From: Pestalotiopsis fici W106-1
Lineage: Eukaryota; Ascomycota; Sordariomycetes; Amphisphaeriales; Sporocadaceae
Length of the DNA: 64,000 nt
Assembly (NCBI RefSeq): GCF_000516985.1
Contig: NW_006917092.1
Location: 6,513,888-6,577,887, forward strand
Direction: 5' to 3'
The translations under genes were made by a program, and so were the position numbers. How positions within the stretch are numbered: position 1 is the stretch's first letter; each line of letters starts with the position of its first letter. Under the pieces are notes generated by a model, which worked only from the letters and a program-made list of their open reading frames with translations, had not been told where the DNA came from and ran no database searches. Shown piece after piece: positions 9,027 to 20,416 of this stretch.

Positions 9027-11979
9027 TGTGAAATTGATGCGTTGGCGAGAGATGAAAGATTAAAACTGAAGAATCGCTCGAGTGGCCGAAATATGGGTCT
9101 GCGGCGTATTGAAAAAGAAAGACAAATGCTCTGGCTGAGGTCATGTCCATGCACGTCGTTTATATCATAAAGTATAATGCCCTTTGCCCTTTTCCCTGCC
9201 GGCCTTGTGATGGGGATCCGGATTATGGCGGTTTGAAGCCACTACTCCTCTTGCGCTTGTCGCATTGGTTACTATGTCCAATCAGACTCGACTACCGCAC
9301 CCAATAGAGCAACTGCCAGCCGCAAGGGATGGAAAATTTGGGGGTTAACGGATCAAAGCTTAGGTCGGAAGGGGGTTAGTGATTGCTGCGATGCGGAAGC
9401 ACGGGTTGCGTTTACTTTTGTCGAAACGTGCCGGTGCGCAAGTAATCTGCACTAACAGTTGAACAGACTGGGTTTCAGTTGAGGCTTGGGTAAAGATGAC
9501 ACAAATCGTGCTTACTTGCAAGCCCGAGCAGTGCCGCCTTTTTGCAGATGGGGTAGTATGTAACTCGGGTCCCAATTTGCAGTCTATTCCAGTCATCTAT
9601 AATGCTATATGTGAGGAGCCGGGTATTCCTGGGTATCTAGTGTTGAACAGCTCAGATTTTGTGGTGATTTACTTGGAGCCCATAGACTATTTCAAGATAC
9701 CACTAAAGGGGAACGGTATCATTAACACAAAGTTGCTTGGGCATTTTGTGCAAACACATCATCCCGGAGAGCGGAGTGCAATGCCAGAGAACTTTGTCTA
9801 ATGCTGTCATGATATATTTTTGGTAAGGAGTTCTGATTTTAGATTGAACCTTGTTTGGACTCACCAACTAGACAGGTGCTGCAGTTGCCATAAGCTTTGT
9901 CGATGGCGGCAGCGGCCCTAATCCCCGGCCGACCAGCCTTCAGAGTAGAATCACATTACCTGGATTGTTCCCGAAAGAGCATCGAGCAGTTTGACGGCCT
10001 TGCTGAGCTTAGTTCAAGGACTTGAAGAAAAGGTTCATGTATGTTCTTGATCTGCTGGTCAGCTCCCACCTTCTGCAGGTAGATAGGCTTTAGTAGGCTG
10101 TAGGCACGTACGGAAGTACCCTTGATAATCGTTCATTCCGAGCACGCCGTTGACATGTGGCTTGGGACGTTATGAAAATAGAACTGAGGTATCACTGCGG
10201 TTTTCTGGTTTGCCACGTTGTATAATCCTCGCTATAATGCTTGAGTAGGTATCTAAAAAATTTTCAATATTAAAAAACAGTAGGTGATGACACTCGAAGG
10301 TATCTAATGTTGTGCGTTCTTTGTTTCTTTTCTTCTAAGGGGTGGGGGGTTTGAAAGTATATAATCCAGGCCCTGAATATTATTCATTCAGCACTTGCTT
10401 GCGTGACTATGGTTTTTAATGTCTCGACGATGCAATAATGCTGTGGCTGGTTATTGACGTATGCTTATCGCGGAACCTAGGATTAGGTTGCAAGGCGCAG
10501 GCGCAGGAAAAATCCCCGAAACATTTAAAAGGAGAAATGCACTGCGATGATTTTCGAAGGCTTAGGATGAATTCGCAAAGCAGTGATCGATGGCGAGTAA
10601 TTATTTGGTTTTGCAATTTTTTATTTAGCATAAATAATAGAAATAAGCGTAAATAATACTTATTACCTAGGTGTTTTGTGGAGTAAACATATTAATTAGG
10701 CAGGTTTAATATTTGAAATTTAATAAGAAAGAAATTATCGCCAGCTCCGCGCAATTAAATTAAATAACAGGCTGCCAATATCTTTATTTCTTGAGCAGCT
10801 GTAATATACTACTTACTACCTTGGAATTAAAATGCACCCGTATTTTGCGACTTAGCGATATGCTGTAATTGGTTATGGTGGCGGCAGTGCGGCTTATAGT
10901 GGCTCGGGCGGCTCAGCTGCATCAACCGTTTCAGACAACTAGAAAGGGAACAATATGCGACAGACTCACGACAAGAGATGTTTTCCACCCTGGTCAAATA
11001 CCCAAGCACGATAATCCTGTGCGCCCACCACTTTTTTTTGAATGCAATTTTGCTAAAGAAGATCATGGAGATCATCTTATGCTTTATTGCGTTTCCTATG
11101 CCTCCCTCTCCTTGAAACAATGCCCTTTAGCAGCAAGGAGGTTGACTAATGGATTTGCTTTATGAAAATCATCCCAATCTCTTCAGTCAATCTGATTGTT
11201 TGTTTGACGATTGAATTTGAGATGCTGAATATGCACGCTTATTCGGTAGGCATGGCGATAAATCGAACCGGATGATTATTCCCCGTCATGGAAACAAATT
11301 AGCTGAAGATGCTTTTCATCCCTTTTACGGCCTCGCAAAGCCGCTGAGACTGCATCCCTACATAGTCATCGCTCTTTTACATGCGCATCGTTCCGGAGTA
11401 ATGCCTATAACCACGTCTGCAACATTCCTTTCGGTGGAGGATCTCGTAACACTCTGCCAAGTCCGAATTTAAAAGACAAATTCGTTTATATACGTAGATC
11501 CTGTAGGCTCAAGTCAAACTTTAAGGATGATTGGTTTTTATCCCCCTTATTCGTCTGAAGGAATAAATGTCCAAACGATTGACAAAGATCTCCCGTCCTA
11601 AAAAATCTTCCCGCGGTATAATCCACAGCTTATACTACATCGAAACACCGTGCAATCCTTGCTGCATGAGGCACACTGCAAAGTCCGGGGTTGACGGATC
11701 TTCACAGACAGGCGTCATCTCAAACATTGGCGTAACGGATGCCACTAACTCAGCCTCACGGGTTTATGGTCACAGGAATCAAGGGGCCGGCAGCTTTAAA
11801 ATGGACAGCAAGTGGCAATTCGTAGAATATAAAATCACTTTGATGGTCTCTCGCCTTTACACGAATGCAGAGACAAACGATCCGGCATCAATCAACATAA
11901 TCAATTTCCCTTTTATACACAACTCAACGTTTAATCATTTATATTTCACGTGCTTTTTTTAAATAACAAATTTGTGAAA
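9027..11979. other. Gene-poor stretch of about 3 kb
   Basis: No gene can be supported. Frames at 9496-9801 (101 codons) and 11567-11962 (131 codons) have no family resemblance or intron-extended partners. From about 10,200 to 10,850 the DNA becomes AT-rich with A/T runs, possibly an old mutated repeat remnant, but no second copy lies in this window. The last 500 bp are presumably the promoter of the Cys-rich protein gene at 11,980. Confidence 0.5.
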
Positions 11980-12672
11980 ATGGTCAGAATTGCTTACTCT
12001 GTGGCGTTGTACTGTAAGTATTCTCCACCAACAATCAACTCTATTCCGTCTTACAAGTGGTACAGTTGCGGTCTCGGTCCTGGCCAGTCCAGTGACACCT
12101 GACCCCGCGGGCGTCAAGAATATCGGAAACGCTGCCGGCCAGCAGTTCATTGGCGGCGAGTGCCTGAGCTCGGCGGATTGCGCCTCTACGTGCTGCGCTT
12201 TCAACGACAATGGCGGAGGCGTCTGTTCGGGAGTTGGAGCCCAATTCCAGGTAGGTGCCGACTGGGAACATGTAGCAATTTTGTCAAAGTTCATGCCTCG
12301 CGGAATTTTTCTTCACCCCAACATATCTGGGATACTTGCTTCGAATGGAATACTAACGTTGATGCTCAACAGGCCGGAAAGTCAGGCTGTGGGTTCGGAG
12401 ATGGCGGTGCGAGTCCTGCTGCTGCGTCGTCTGTAGCAGCCCCGGCAGCAACGGCTGTCGCAAGCTCCGGTGCAACGACCATTGATTCTTCGGCTCCAGG
12501 TGCTCAGAATGTTGGTCTGGGCAATGGACAGCAATTCATTACTGGGCAGTGCCTCTCGGACGCCGATTGTGCGTCAGGTTGCTGTGCAAACCCAAAGGGC
12601 GTATGTTCTGCAGTGGCCGTTGCCTTTGATAGTGGCAAGCAAGGATGTGGCTTTGTCGGCACGGCTGCCTAG
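11980..12672 (+). CDS. Small secreted Cys-rich protein, BAS2-like, two tandem modules
   Basis: Three exons (11980-12013, 12066-12250, 12373-12672) give 172 aa. Exon 1 encodes only the first eleven codons of a signal peptide that completes as YFAVSVLASP. Two homologous modules follow: one from QQFIGGECLSSADCAS to GKSGCGF, the other from QQFITGQCLSDADCAS to GKQGCGF. Each holds six Cys in the same order, with a CC pair, and an Ala/Ser/Thr linker of about 35 residues joins them. The layout resembles proteins named biotrophy-associated secreted protein 2 in plant-pathogenic ascomycetes, whose molecular role is not established. Intron 2 falls just before the last Cys of module 1, while module 2 is uninterrupted, consistent with an old internal duplication. 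Secretion is clear; the BAS2 label rests on recalled resemblance only. Confidence 0.78.
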
Positions 12673-12883
12673 GTGACCTTCATACACAATACCCTTTTAT
12701 TATTCGTGGCGAAGCATGATTCGAGGTGGATCGAATTAGGTTTTCATGAACTGGATTTCAGAAGCATTAAAGGTATAGCAGGACGGGCCTCTAGCTGGTT
12801 ATTTGGGCGTTGGATAGAACGGACCATGGCATCATATATTTAATATCACACTTCTAGAAGTGGCTCCGTGGAAAGCGTTATAC

Positions 12884-13053
12884 TGTGTAATGGGCTCACT
12901 AAGTGCGTGCAGTCACGCAGTTATGGCCAGATATAGTTTATAAATTAGCTTAAGTAAAAAGAAGCTATTTCTTATACGCAAATTTTATCGTAATTTATTT
13001 AGGCACCGGATTAACTATATATCCGGTGCCGAAAATCGGGTGCACCTGTAATA
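12884..13053 (-). repeat. Left LTR (3' LTR of the element), 170 bp
   Basis: Begins TGTGTAATGG on the plus strand and ends CCTGTAATA, where the other copy ends CCCGTAACA; the canonical TG...CA ends are therefore reconstructed from both copies. It contains an inverted repeat GCACCGGAT...ATCCGGTGC and, downstream, the half-mutated form of the palindrome GGGTGCACCC. Its inner (right) half carries the A/T variants. Confidence 0.93.
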
Positions 13054-14599
13054 TTACCTTTTTTCCGGGCTTTTCGGGAAATTAAACCCTAGATTTTTAA
13101 AAACTCCCCTTTTAATTATTAAGCTATAATAGCCGTTTATGCCCTAATTGCTTTACGCAACGCTTTTTTTTTATAATTTTTATTATAAAACCCGAGATTT
13201 TTTTTAGCTATAATACGTTTTTTATTATAAATAAAAAATTTAAAATATAGGGTTTTTAATAATTATTAATAAGCCGTTATTTTTTTAATATAAAGAAAAA
13301 AACGCTATCCGGGTATATTTAAAATATTAAAGCTTTTATTAAAAAGTATTTAGTTAATTAATTTAATATTAAAAAGCGCGTAACTAGCTATTTTGTATAG
13401 CCGGTATTTTTTTTTAAATAAATAAAAAGATTCCTAATACCTTTTTCGAATAAAAACGGGAAAATATAAATAAATTAAAAATTTAATCCTAAATTCCGAC
13501 GGAAGGCAAAAGTATTTTATTAATTAAATTTTCGAATTTTTTCTTTTTAGCTAGCTTTTTTTTTAAAGCTTTTGCTAATTATTTATTTTTAATTGCTTTA
13601 ATAATAGCTTTTTATTTTTTTTTTATTAGGGGCCCTATTTTGGCCTTTTTTTTTATTTATTCCGTTATTTACGCCGAATCGGGCTTTAAAATTATTTAAG
13701 GCTTATATATTATCGAATACGGTTCGGGCTTGCTAAATAGGTTTTATATAATTTTATTATTTTATTAATAATTTCTATTCGAATTTTTATTTTACAAAAT
13801 ATTACTCCGCACGGAAAATCCTTTTAACGATTTATTTTTTTTATAAAAGTTCTTTATCGAATATTAGGAGCGGCTATTAATTTTCGCTTTTTTATAACGG
13901 TAAAGGATTTTCGTTTATTTTCCGTAATAAATTTATATAAAATCGTAATTAAATTTTATTAAATACGTTTAGCTTAATTATTTATAAGCTAATAATTTTG
14001 CTAATTTTATATTTTATATTAATTTAGGATAATTTTTTAAATATTTATAATATTTTTAAATTTTTAAGCTTAAATTATATTAAATTTTTAGTTTTAAATC
14101 GTTTTTATAGCTTTTTATTTTTATTCGCCGTATTTTTTATTTTTTATTATATAGCTGCTATTATAGCTTAAGCCAGGTTTTAGCCTTTTTTTTATCGGTT
14201 TATAAATTTTTTAGCTTATTTTTTACCTATTTTTTATAAAAGCTTTTATAACGGGAATATTTGCTTTATAAATTCGGCGTAATACCTATAAATTAAAAAA
14301 AAAGGATTAGCGCCGATCGAAATATTACGGTTATTAATAATAAATATAATAAAAAAGAGAAATTCGGGCTAATTATATTAGGCATACGAAATAAAAGCTT
14401 TAAAATATAATTAAATTTTTTAATTTATACGCTTAATTAAACCGTTAATTTTTAGGTAAAAGGCTATAAATAACTTTTTTTTAATATTTACGATTTTATA
14501 TAAATAAGCCTAAAAATCGCTTATTTAATTCGATTTTTTATTAGAAATAATAGCTCGAAAAAACTTATAAAACTTTTAATAATAATTAATAAAACGCCG

Positions 14600-17400
14600 G
14601 GCGTAATTAGGCGCTTTTATAATATTTATATTTTTTATTATAATTATTTTTATTAGGCGATTTACGATTATTATTATAAAATAAAGGTTTTTTTTTTTTC
14701 GCAAAAAGCTCCGTTATAAAATCGATAAAAAATTCCGAATAAAACCGGTTTAATATAAGGAAAAGGGTTAAAAGGCCGTTTTTTTTCTTGCGCTAAATTT
14801 TAAAGTGCTTATAAATATCGCAATTAATATAAAATCTCCGTATTGCTTTAAATATTTTCGGCTAATAAAAATGCTTTAATATTATTGCAAAAATATTATC
14901 CTTTTTTAAATAGCCGGTAATAAATAAATCGTAAATTTTTTATATAAATACAATTTAAAAAGGTTTTTAATCTAAAATAAGCAATTTTTTTCGGAATAAA
15001 AAAGCGCTTTTAGGGTTTAGTTTATATTCCGCGATTAATATCCTAATATTATATTTTTTTTTAAATAACCCGGGCGGAAATATACGCGCTTTTAATTATA
15101 TTATAAAATATAAATTAATAAAATTAATATTTTATATTATAGCTTTATTTTAAAATAATTATAGTTTAGCTTTAAAAAATAAATTTTTATTTTCGGAGAT
15201 TCGATAGCTTCGTTTTACGCTTAGTAATTTTCGTTTTATAGGTTTAAAATATAAAGGTATTATATAAATTAATACTTAAATATATTTAATATTTTCGGAA
15301 AATATAATAATAAATAGGAGCTATTCGTTTTTAACGAGTTATAAACGGCGAAATTCTAATTTCGGGTTATCGATCCTTTTAGGGAAATCCTGCTTTAAAC
15401 GGTTAAAAGCATTAGGTTTACCGCTTTTCCTTTTTACGCGGAATTATAATTAAAAATTAAACTTAAATAAAATTAAAAATTATCGAGCTTATTTTTTAAT
15501 TAAATTTCTTTTAATAATAAAATATTATAAATTTTTATAATCCGTAAAGATTTTAAAAGGTTTAGCTAAGCTTTTTAGTTCTTTTTTTTATTTTTTTAAA
15601 TAACGGATTATCGTAAATAGCTTTTTATTATAAATTTCGTAATTAATTTCGGCTAAATTTAATCGTTTAAAAAGGAAAGCTATAAAACGTAATTTTCCCT
15701 TATTATTAATTTATAAAAAGGTTTTTTTTAAGGCTTAATTAAAATAATCGCATTTAATTACTATTTTACGCTTTTCGTTTTATATCGCTAAAATAAATAT
15801 AATAATAAAAAGCTTTTTAAAAGTTTCGAAGCTATATTTTTTAGTTAATTTTTATTTTTAAAATGCTGATTTTTTAAATAAGGCTAATAAAAATCCTATA
15901 ACGTCGCTAAATTAAGGGATAAACTTTTTATAAAAATTCGCAAAGCTTATAAAACTGCGAATTCCTTTTACGTTAATAAAAGCCTTTTATTTTTTAATAA
16001 CCTTTACCTTTTTAAGATTAATTTTAATTTTTTTTCCGGTATAAATAATAAATTTTAAATATTTAATTTAAATAATAGCGAATTTATATTTTTTAAAATC
16101 GAGGCGGAACCCAGCCTTATTTAATTTAGTAAAAATTTTATTTACCTTTAATATATAATTTGCGTAATCGCCGTTAAAATAAATTAAAACGTCGTCTAAA
16201 TAAGCAAAGTAAAAATCGTCTAGGTATTTTCGTAATATAATATTAATAAATTTTTAAAAAATAGCTAGGGCTCCCGTTAATCCGAAAGGCATTACTAGCT
16301 ATTCAAATAAGCTAAAACGAATACGAAAAGCGGTTTTCTATTTATTTTTTTTAATCCTTATTTTATAAAAAGCGGCCTTAATATTAACTTTAATAAATTA
16401 TTTAACTTTTAAAAAAAAGCGCAAAATTTCCCTAATAAAAGGAAAAAAATAGCGGTCTTTTTTTATAATAGCGTTTAAGGCTCGGTAATTTACGTAAAAA
16501 CGAAAACCTCCTCCGGGTTTTTTTATAAAAAGTATAAGGGCTTTTCCGAAAGAATTATTAGCCTTAATCCAATTTTTATTTAGGTAATTAGTAAATATTT
16601 TCCTAAAAACAAATAATTTATCTTTAAATATACCGTATAAAAGGCCTTATAAAATTTCCCGAATTTTACCTTATTTATCCTTAAATAAAGTAATCGTATA
16701 GTTTATTTTAAATCGATAAAATAAAAGCTCCGCTTACTTGTTATTTATAAATAAAGGAGTATAGTATTTAAGCTAAAAAGGTAATATATCGGTTATTTCG
16801 GAAAAAGTCGTTTTTCTTTTAATTTTTAGCGCTTAATTAATATTTGCTATTATAACGGCAAAAATTTAGGTAGTTTTAATTATTTTTTTAAAGTTTTTGC
16901 GCGCTTTACGCATTTTTATTACGTAAATAGCACTTATAATTATTTATATATTTTTTACGTATTGCGTCCTATTTTTTATTAATTTGGGTGCTTTATTTTT
17001 ATATTAGCCTTTTTTACGGATAAAAAAAACCGTGCCTTTTAGTATTAAATTTAAATGCTTTTTTCCTAAATAAATATATTACGTTATTATTTTTTATTTA
17101 AGGTTTTCCTAATATAATATTATAAGCTAGGTTAGGAACGACGTACTTTATTATTTTTTTTTATCCGTTAATATTTATTTAGCAAATGGCGATTTTTCGA
17201 ATATATCGATATTTTTTATTATTATTAGCGAGCCGGAATTTTTTATTTTAGATTTAAATGCGTTTAAATTTTTTTTAATTATAAAAAACTTATTAAAAGC
17301 AAAATAATAAAAGCATTTATTATCGATAAACGCGTTATAATAAAATAAATTATTAACGAGTATATTTATTAAAAAAAAGGTGGTATATATATTATTTAAG
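14600..17400 (-). pseudogene. Remnant gypsy pol polyprotein (protease, RT, RNase H, integrase)
   Basis: Conceptual minus-strand reading, with stops, shows recognisable pieces. The reverse transcriptase core keeps MPFGLTGA (about 16,292-16,268) and YLDD (16,202-16,191) followed by VLIY. The RNase H region near 15,690-15,480 reads like AEINYEIYNK and later FTDYKNL. An integrase-like part with RPFNPFPYIKP, matching the usual RPxGLLxPLPxP motif, lies near 14,800-14,720. An aspartic-protease-like stretch (AFIDNKCFYYF, from an ALIDSGC-type motif) lies near 17,310. Stop codons arise mainly where CAA, CAG or TGG would become TAA, TAG or TGA/TAG, as RIP predicts. Boundaries are approximate; a gag region presumably fills 17.4-18.6 kb but is not recognisable. 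Confidence 0.85.
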
Positions 17401-18645
17401 ATATTTAAAGTAATAATTATAGGTTTTTTTTTAAGTCTTTAAAGGCGATTTTCCTTAAAGCTTAAGCATTTTCTAACGGTTTTTTATTTTCTTTAAAGTC
17501 CGAAATAACCTCGGCGTGGCTAATTCGGAAATTAAAGTTAATAAAAAGGCTATAAATAATATATTTTTAATAAAAATATTTAAATTATTTATATTTAAAA
17601 TATAATTTTTTTTTTCGGAAAAACTAAATTTTTTGCTTATTACGCTAAAAAGCTTAAGGTTTTTATTTATTCCCCGACGCCTTTTTGCCTATTTATATTA
17701 CGTTTATAATATTAATAACGGTAATAATAAATTATTATAAATCGAATTTATTAATTTTTTTATAATAATATTTTTTTTAGCGTTTATTCGATTCCGTAAG
17801 GTTTCCCGAAAAAAAATAAAATAAAACGAAATAGCTCCGGCTTTTTTTAAAAACTAAATCTTTATATTTTTAGCTTTTTTACGCTTATTTTTTTATAAGG
17901 CATTTAGGCGATTAGCTATTTTTTTAATTATATTTAATTATTAATCGTAATTATTATTAAGCAAATCGAAAATAATTAAGCGGTTTTTTAAATTTTAATT
18001 AATAGCGGAATTAAAAATAATAATTTTAATTATGTTTACTTAATTTAATTTTTTATTAAAACCGAACTAATATTTAAAATCGTTTAAAAAATCGGAAAAT
18101 TTTTAATTTTTTTTTTATTTTATCCGAATTAAGCGATTACCTGCGATTTATTTAGCTTTTTTATCGATAAATTAGTTTTCGATTTTTTTAAAAAACGTTT
18201 CTTATTTAAGCTATTTAAAATTAATATTAATAAACTATTACGCTACGCGAAAGCGCTTATTTTTTAAAAAGGCTATTATAAAATTAAGGCAAATAAGCTA
18301 TTTATTGCCTAATAAGTAACGGTCCCTTATTATTTTTATTTTCGCTATAATAAAAAAAAGCTTAAAGGATTTTATTTTTCCGTCCTAAAAAGGCTATTTA
18401 ACGGCTTTATAATAACTAAAAGCGCTATTATAAAAGGCTTAAGCCGCATTTTCGGGGTCGGAACCTTTTATAATATTATATATTAAAGGGAAAAGCGAGG
18501 GGTTATTAAAAAAGGGAAATTCTAAAGCGATTTTATATTTATTAAAATTTTCGGATATTACGCTATTAAAGGTAAAAAATAGCATTAAAAACTTTATAAG
18601 CACTTTATTAATTTATATAAAATTATAAAAAATAAAGCTAATTTA

Positions 18646-18815
18646 TATATAATAAGCTTATTAAATGCGTATAATTACGCAATTATAGCTAAATATAATT
18701 TATAAACTAGCTTAAATAAAAGGAAGCTATTTCCTATACGCAAATTCTATCGTAACCTATTTAGGCACCGGATCAACTATATATCCGGTGCCGAAAATCG
18801 GGTGCACCCGTAACA
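18646..18815 (-). repeat. Right LTR (5' LTR of the element), 170 bp
   Basis: Aligns without gaps to 12884-13053. By hand count about 26 positions differ, all transitions. Its inner (left) half carries the A/T variants, and its outer end keeps the intact palindrome GGGTGCACCC and CGTAACA terminus. Confidence 0.93.
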
Positions 18816-18958
18816 TACTGGCCTTGATCATATGCATAATATTGCTCTTGTCGCTGATCGTAATCGTCATCTCGCTGTTGGCAGCCACTGCAAAGCCGGT
18901 TAAGAGACGGTGGCCATGCAGATTGCGGTGGTTTGAGTTTGAGGCCAGCGAGTTGTTA

Positions 18959-20416
18959 CTAGCTCTCAAAGACGAGATTGTGATGTTCAGTCAATCTTTC
19001 GCACAGCCTATCTCTCTTTTTCCATTCCTCAATGGTGTCTGCCAGCTCGCACCCGGTCTGAACCAACAAGTCCCACAGGGTATCTTCGATATCAAACCCA
19101 AATATGTTTTCCGCTTCTGCCTTTGGCCCGAGAAGTCTCAATCTCGACTTGCCATTTTTTGCAATCAAGTCTCCCTCATCTACTAGATGCCCAGCATTCA
19201 TTTTGGGTGTATTCGAGTGCAGAAAGGCAGGACGGATCTTGTCCGAACCTCCCTGCCTGCTTGAGGCATCGTCAGATGGCAAGTGTTGCACTATGGCGGT
19301 TCCCTTCTTCTTGATGCCGTCGTGTCGTCCGAGAGAAACTGCAGGGGTCTTGACGCGGTAATATGGGGCATCCAAGGCAACGGCAGCGGCCATGAACGTC
19401 TCCTTATCGCCCTGACCCAGGGCACCTTGGCTCAGAAGAGGGTAGAAGAAATCCACGCCAAAGAGATTATAATAAGTCGCCAAGAGCAAAGGAGCAAGAT
19501 GCGTCTTCTTGTTGACGACGAGTTGGCCGGACTCGCTTGATGTTGATGGCAGGTTCTCTGGAAACTCGGTCAAGCCAGCAATATCCCAAAAGCGAGGCGA
19601 TTCAGTGGCGACCCAAAAATCAGGCCACGTTAACAATCCGCTGGACTGGTATGGCTCTGTTTCGAAGATGGCAGTCTCTGGATCCACTAGTGGTATACTG
19701 TCACTGTCCAGAAGTAAAACTTCGGCAAAAGATGACAGCAAGAGTGCCGGTGCCTTGAGCTGGTAGTGCTTGATGGCAATATTGCCTTCGCTCTGGTCTT
19801 GGTCGGGCTGAAAGTGGGATAATACCACACATCTCGCATTGAGCTTGGGCAAGTACTTTTCGCACACGTCCTGTTCGTAGTCGTTATCATTGGGCACAAA
19901 TACCTCGACGGGCAGGGTGCTACCCGTCCGTCGCAGCATCTGAATGCCAATGATGGCGGGACCGAAATATTCTCCCCCGCCCACCATGACTACACCCCGA
20001 CCACTAAAGATGCTATAATCAATGCGGTCCAGTGATTCCAACTCCTTCATGAATCGTTGATGGGCAAGACGGATCAGTTCGAGTTCAACTTGCGCATTGG
20101 TGACGAGATCTTTGTGAGGCGTGCGTTGTGCGGAAGCATCTTTCGGCGCATTCGTTCCGGCGTTGCCAGTGATTGTTATCGGCGTGCCTTCCGGCCGGGT
20201 ATCGTACATCAGCTGACTCCAGCGTTCCCAGAAAAGGGATATAGGTTTGATAGAGGGCGCATCGGCTTTTGCGCCGCCGCGCAACGTTTCTTCACCATGA
20301 ACCGAAGATGGCGTTTTGGTACCGAGGCCGGGGAGTAGGTAATTGGAGCGCCGCAGGTATACCAGTAGGACAACCGCCGGTACAAAAAAGGCCAGCCATC
20401 GTAAAGCCAACCGCAT
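18959..20416 (-). CDS. GT71 alpha-mannosyltransferase (Mnn1/Mnn2 family)
   Basis: Single exon, 485 aa. GT71 enzymes add alpha-1,2- or alpha-1,3-mannose to N- or O-glycans in the Golgi, building the fungal cell wall mannan. The protein is type II: a short basic N-terminus (MRLALRW), one membrane segment (about residues 8-20, FFVPAVVLLVYL), then a stem and a luminal catalytic domain. The nucleotide-sugar/metal DxD motif is D237-S-D239 in LLLDSDSIPL. Other family marks are GVVMVGGG (about 141), a NDNDY segment, and ESGQLVVNK in the acceptor-site region. Length and motifs are complete. It shares a 587-bp divergent promoter with the Zn2Cys6 gene at 21,004. Its stop is only 143 bp from the retroelement, so its 3' UTR may reach the LTR. 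Linkage specificity cannot be told. Confidence 0.9.
   Translation of the reverse strand: MRLALRWLAFFVPAVVLLVYLRRSNYLLPGLGTKTPSSVHGEETLRGGAKADAPSIKPISLFWERWSQLMYDTRPEGTPITITGNAGTNAPKDASAQRTPHKDLVTNAQVELELIRLAHQRFMKELESLDRIDYSIFSGRGVVMVGGGEYFGPAIIGIQMLRRTGSTLPVEVFVPNDNDYEQDVCEKYLPKLNARCVVLSHFQPDQDQSEGNIAIKHYQLKAPALLLSSFAEVLLLDSDSIPLVDPETAIFETEPYQSSGLLTWPDFWVATESPRFWDIAGLTEFPENLPSTSSESGQLVVNKKTHLAPLLLATYYNLFGVDFFYPLLSQGALGQGDKETFMAAAVALDAPYYRVKTPAVSLGRHDGIKKKGTAIVQHLPSDDASSRQGGSDKIRPAFLHSNTPKMNAGHLVDEGDLIAKNGKSRLRLLGPKAEAENIFGFDIEDTLWDLLVQTGCELADTIEEWKKRDRLCERLTEHHNLVFES

Larger units (their letters stand above)
12884..18815 (-). mobile_element. RIP-degraded Ty3/gypsy LTR retrotransposon, complete end to end
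   Basis: The element is 5,932 bp long, bounded by two 170-bp direct LTRs. It lies on the minus strand: reading 18,815 to 12,884 the LTR starts TGTTACGGGTGCACCC and the pol domains appear in gypsy order (protease-like, reverse transcriptase, RNase H, integrase). A polypurine tract (GGAAAAAAGG on the minus strand, about 13,057-13,067) lies just before the 3' LTR, supporting this orientation. The interior is extremely AT-rich with no open frame of useful length, as expected from repeat-induced point mutation. No matching 5-bp target duplication is obvious: left flank TATAC, right flank TACTG. The right LTR ends 143 bp from the stop of the GT71 gene. Confidence 0.93.

Noticed and set aside
12872..18825. 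Target-site duplication around the retroelement
   Set aside because: The flanks are TATAC and TACTG. A shared ATAC can be found only by moving the LTR end away from TG...CA, so no duplication is claimed.
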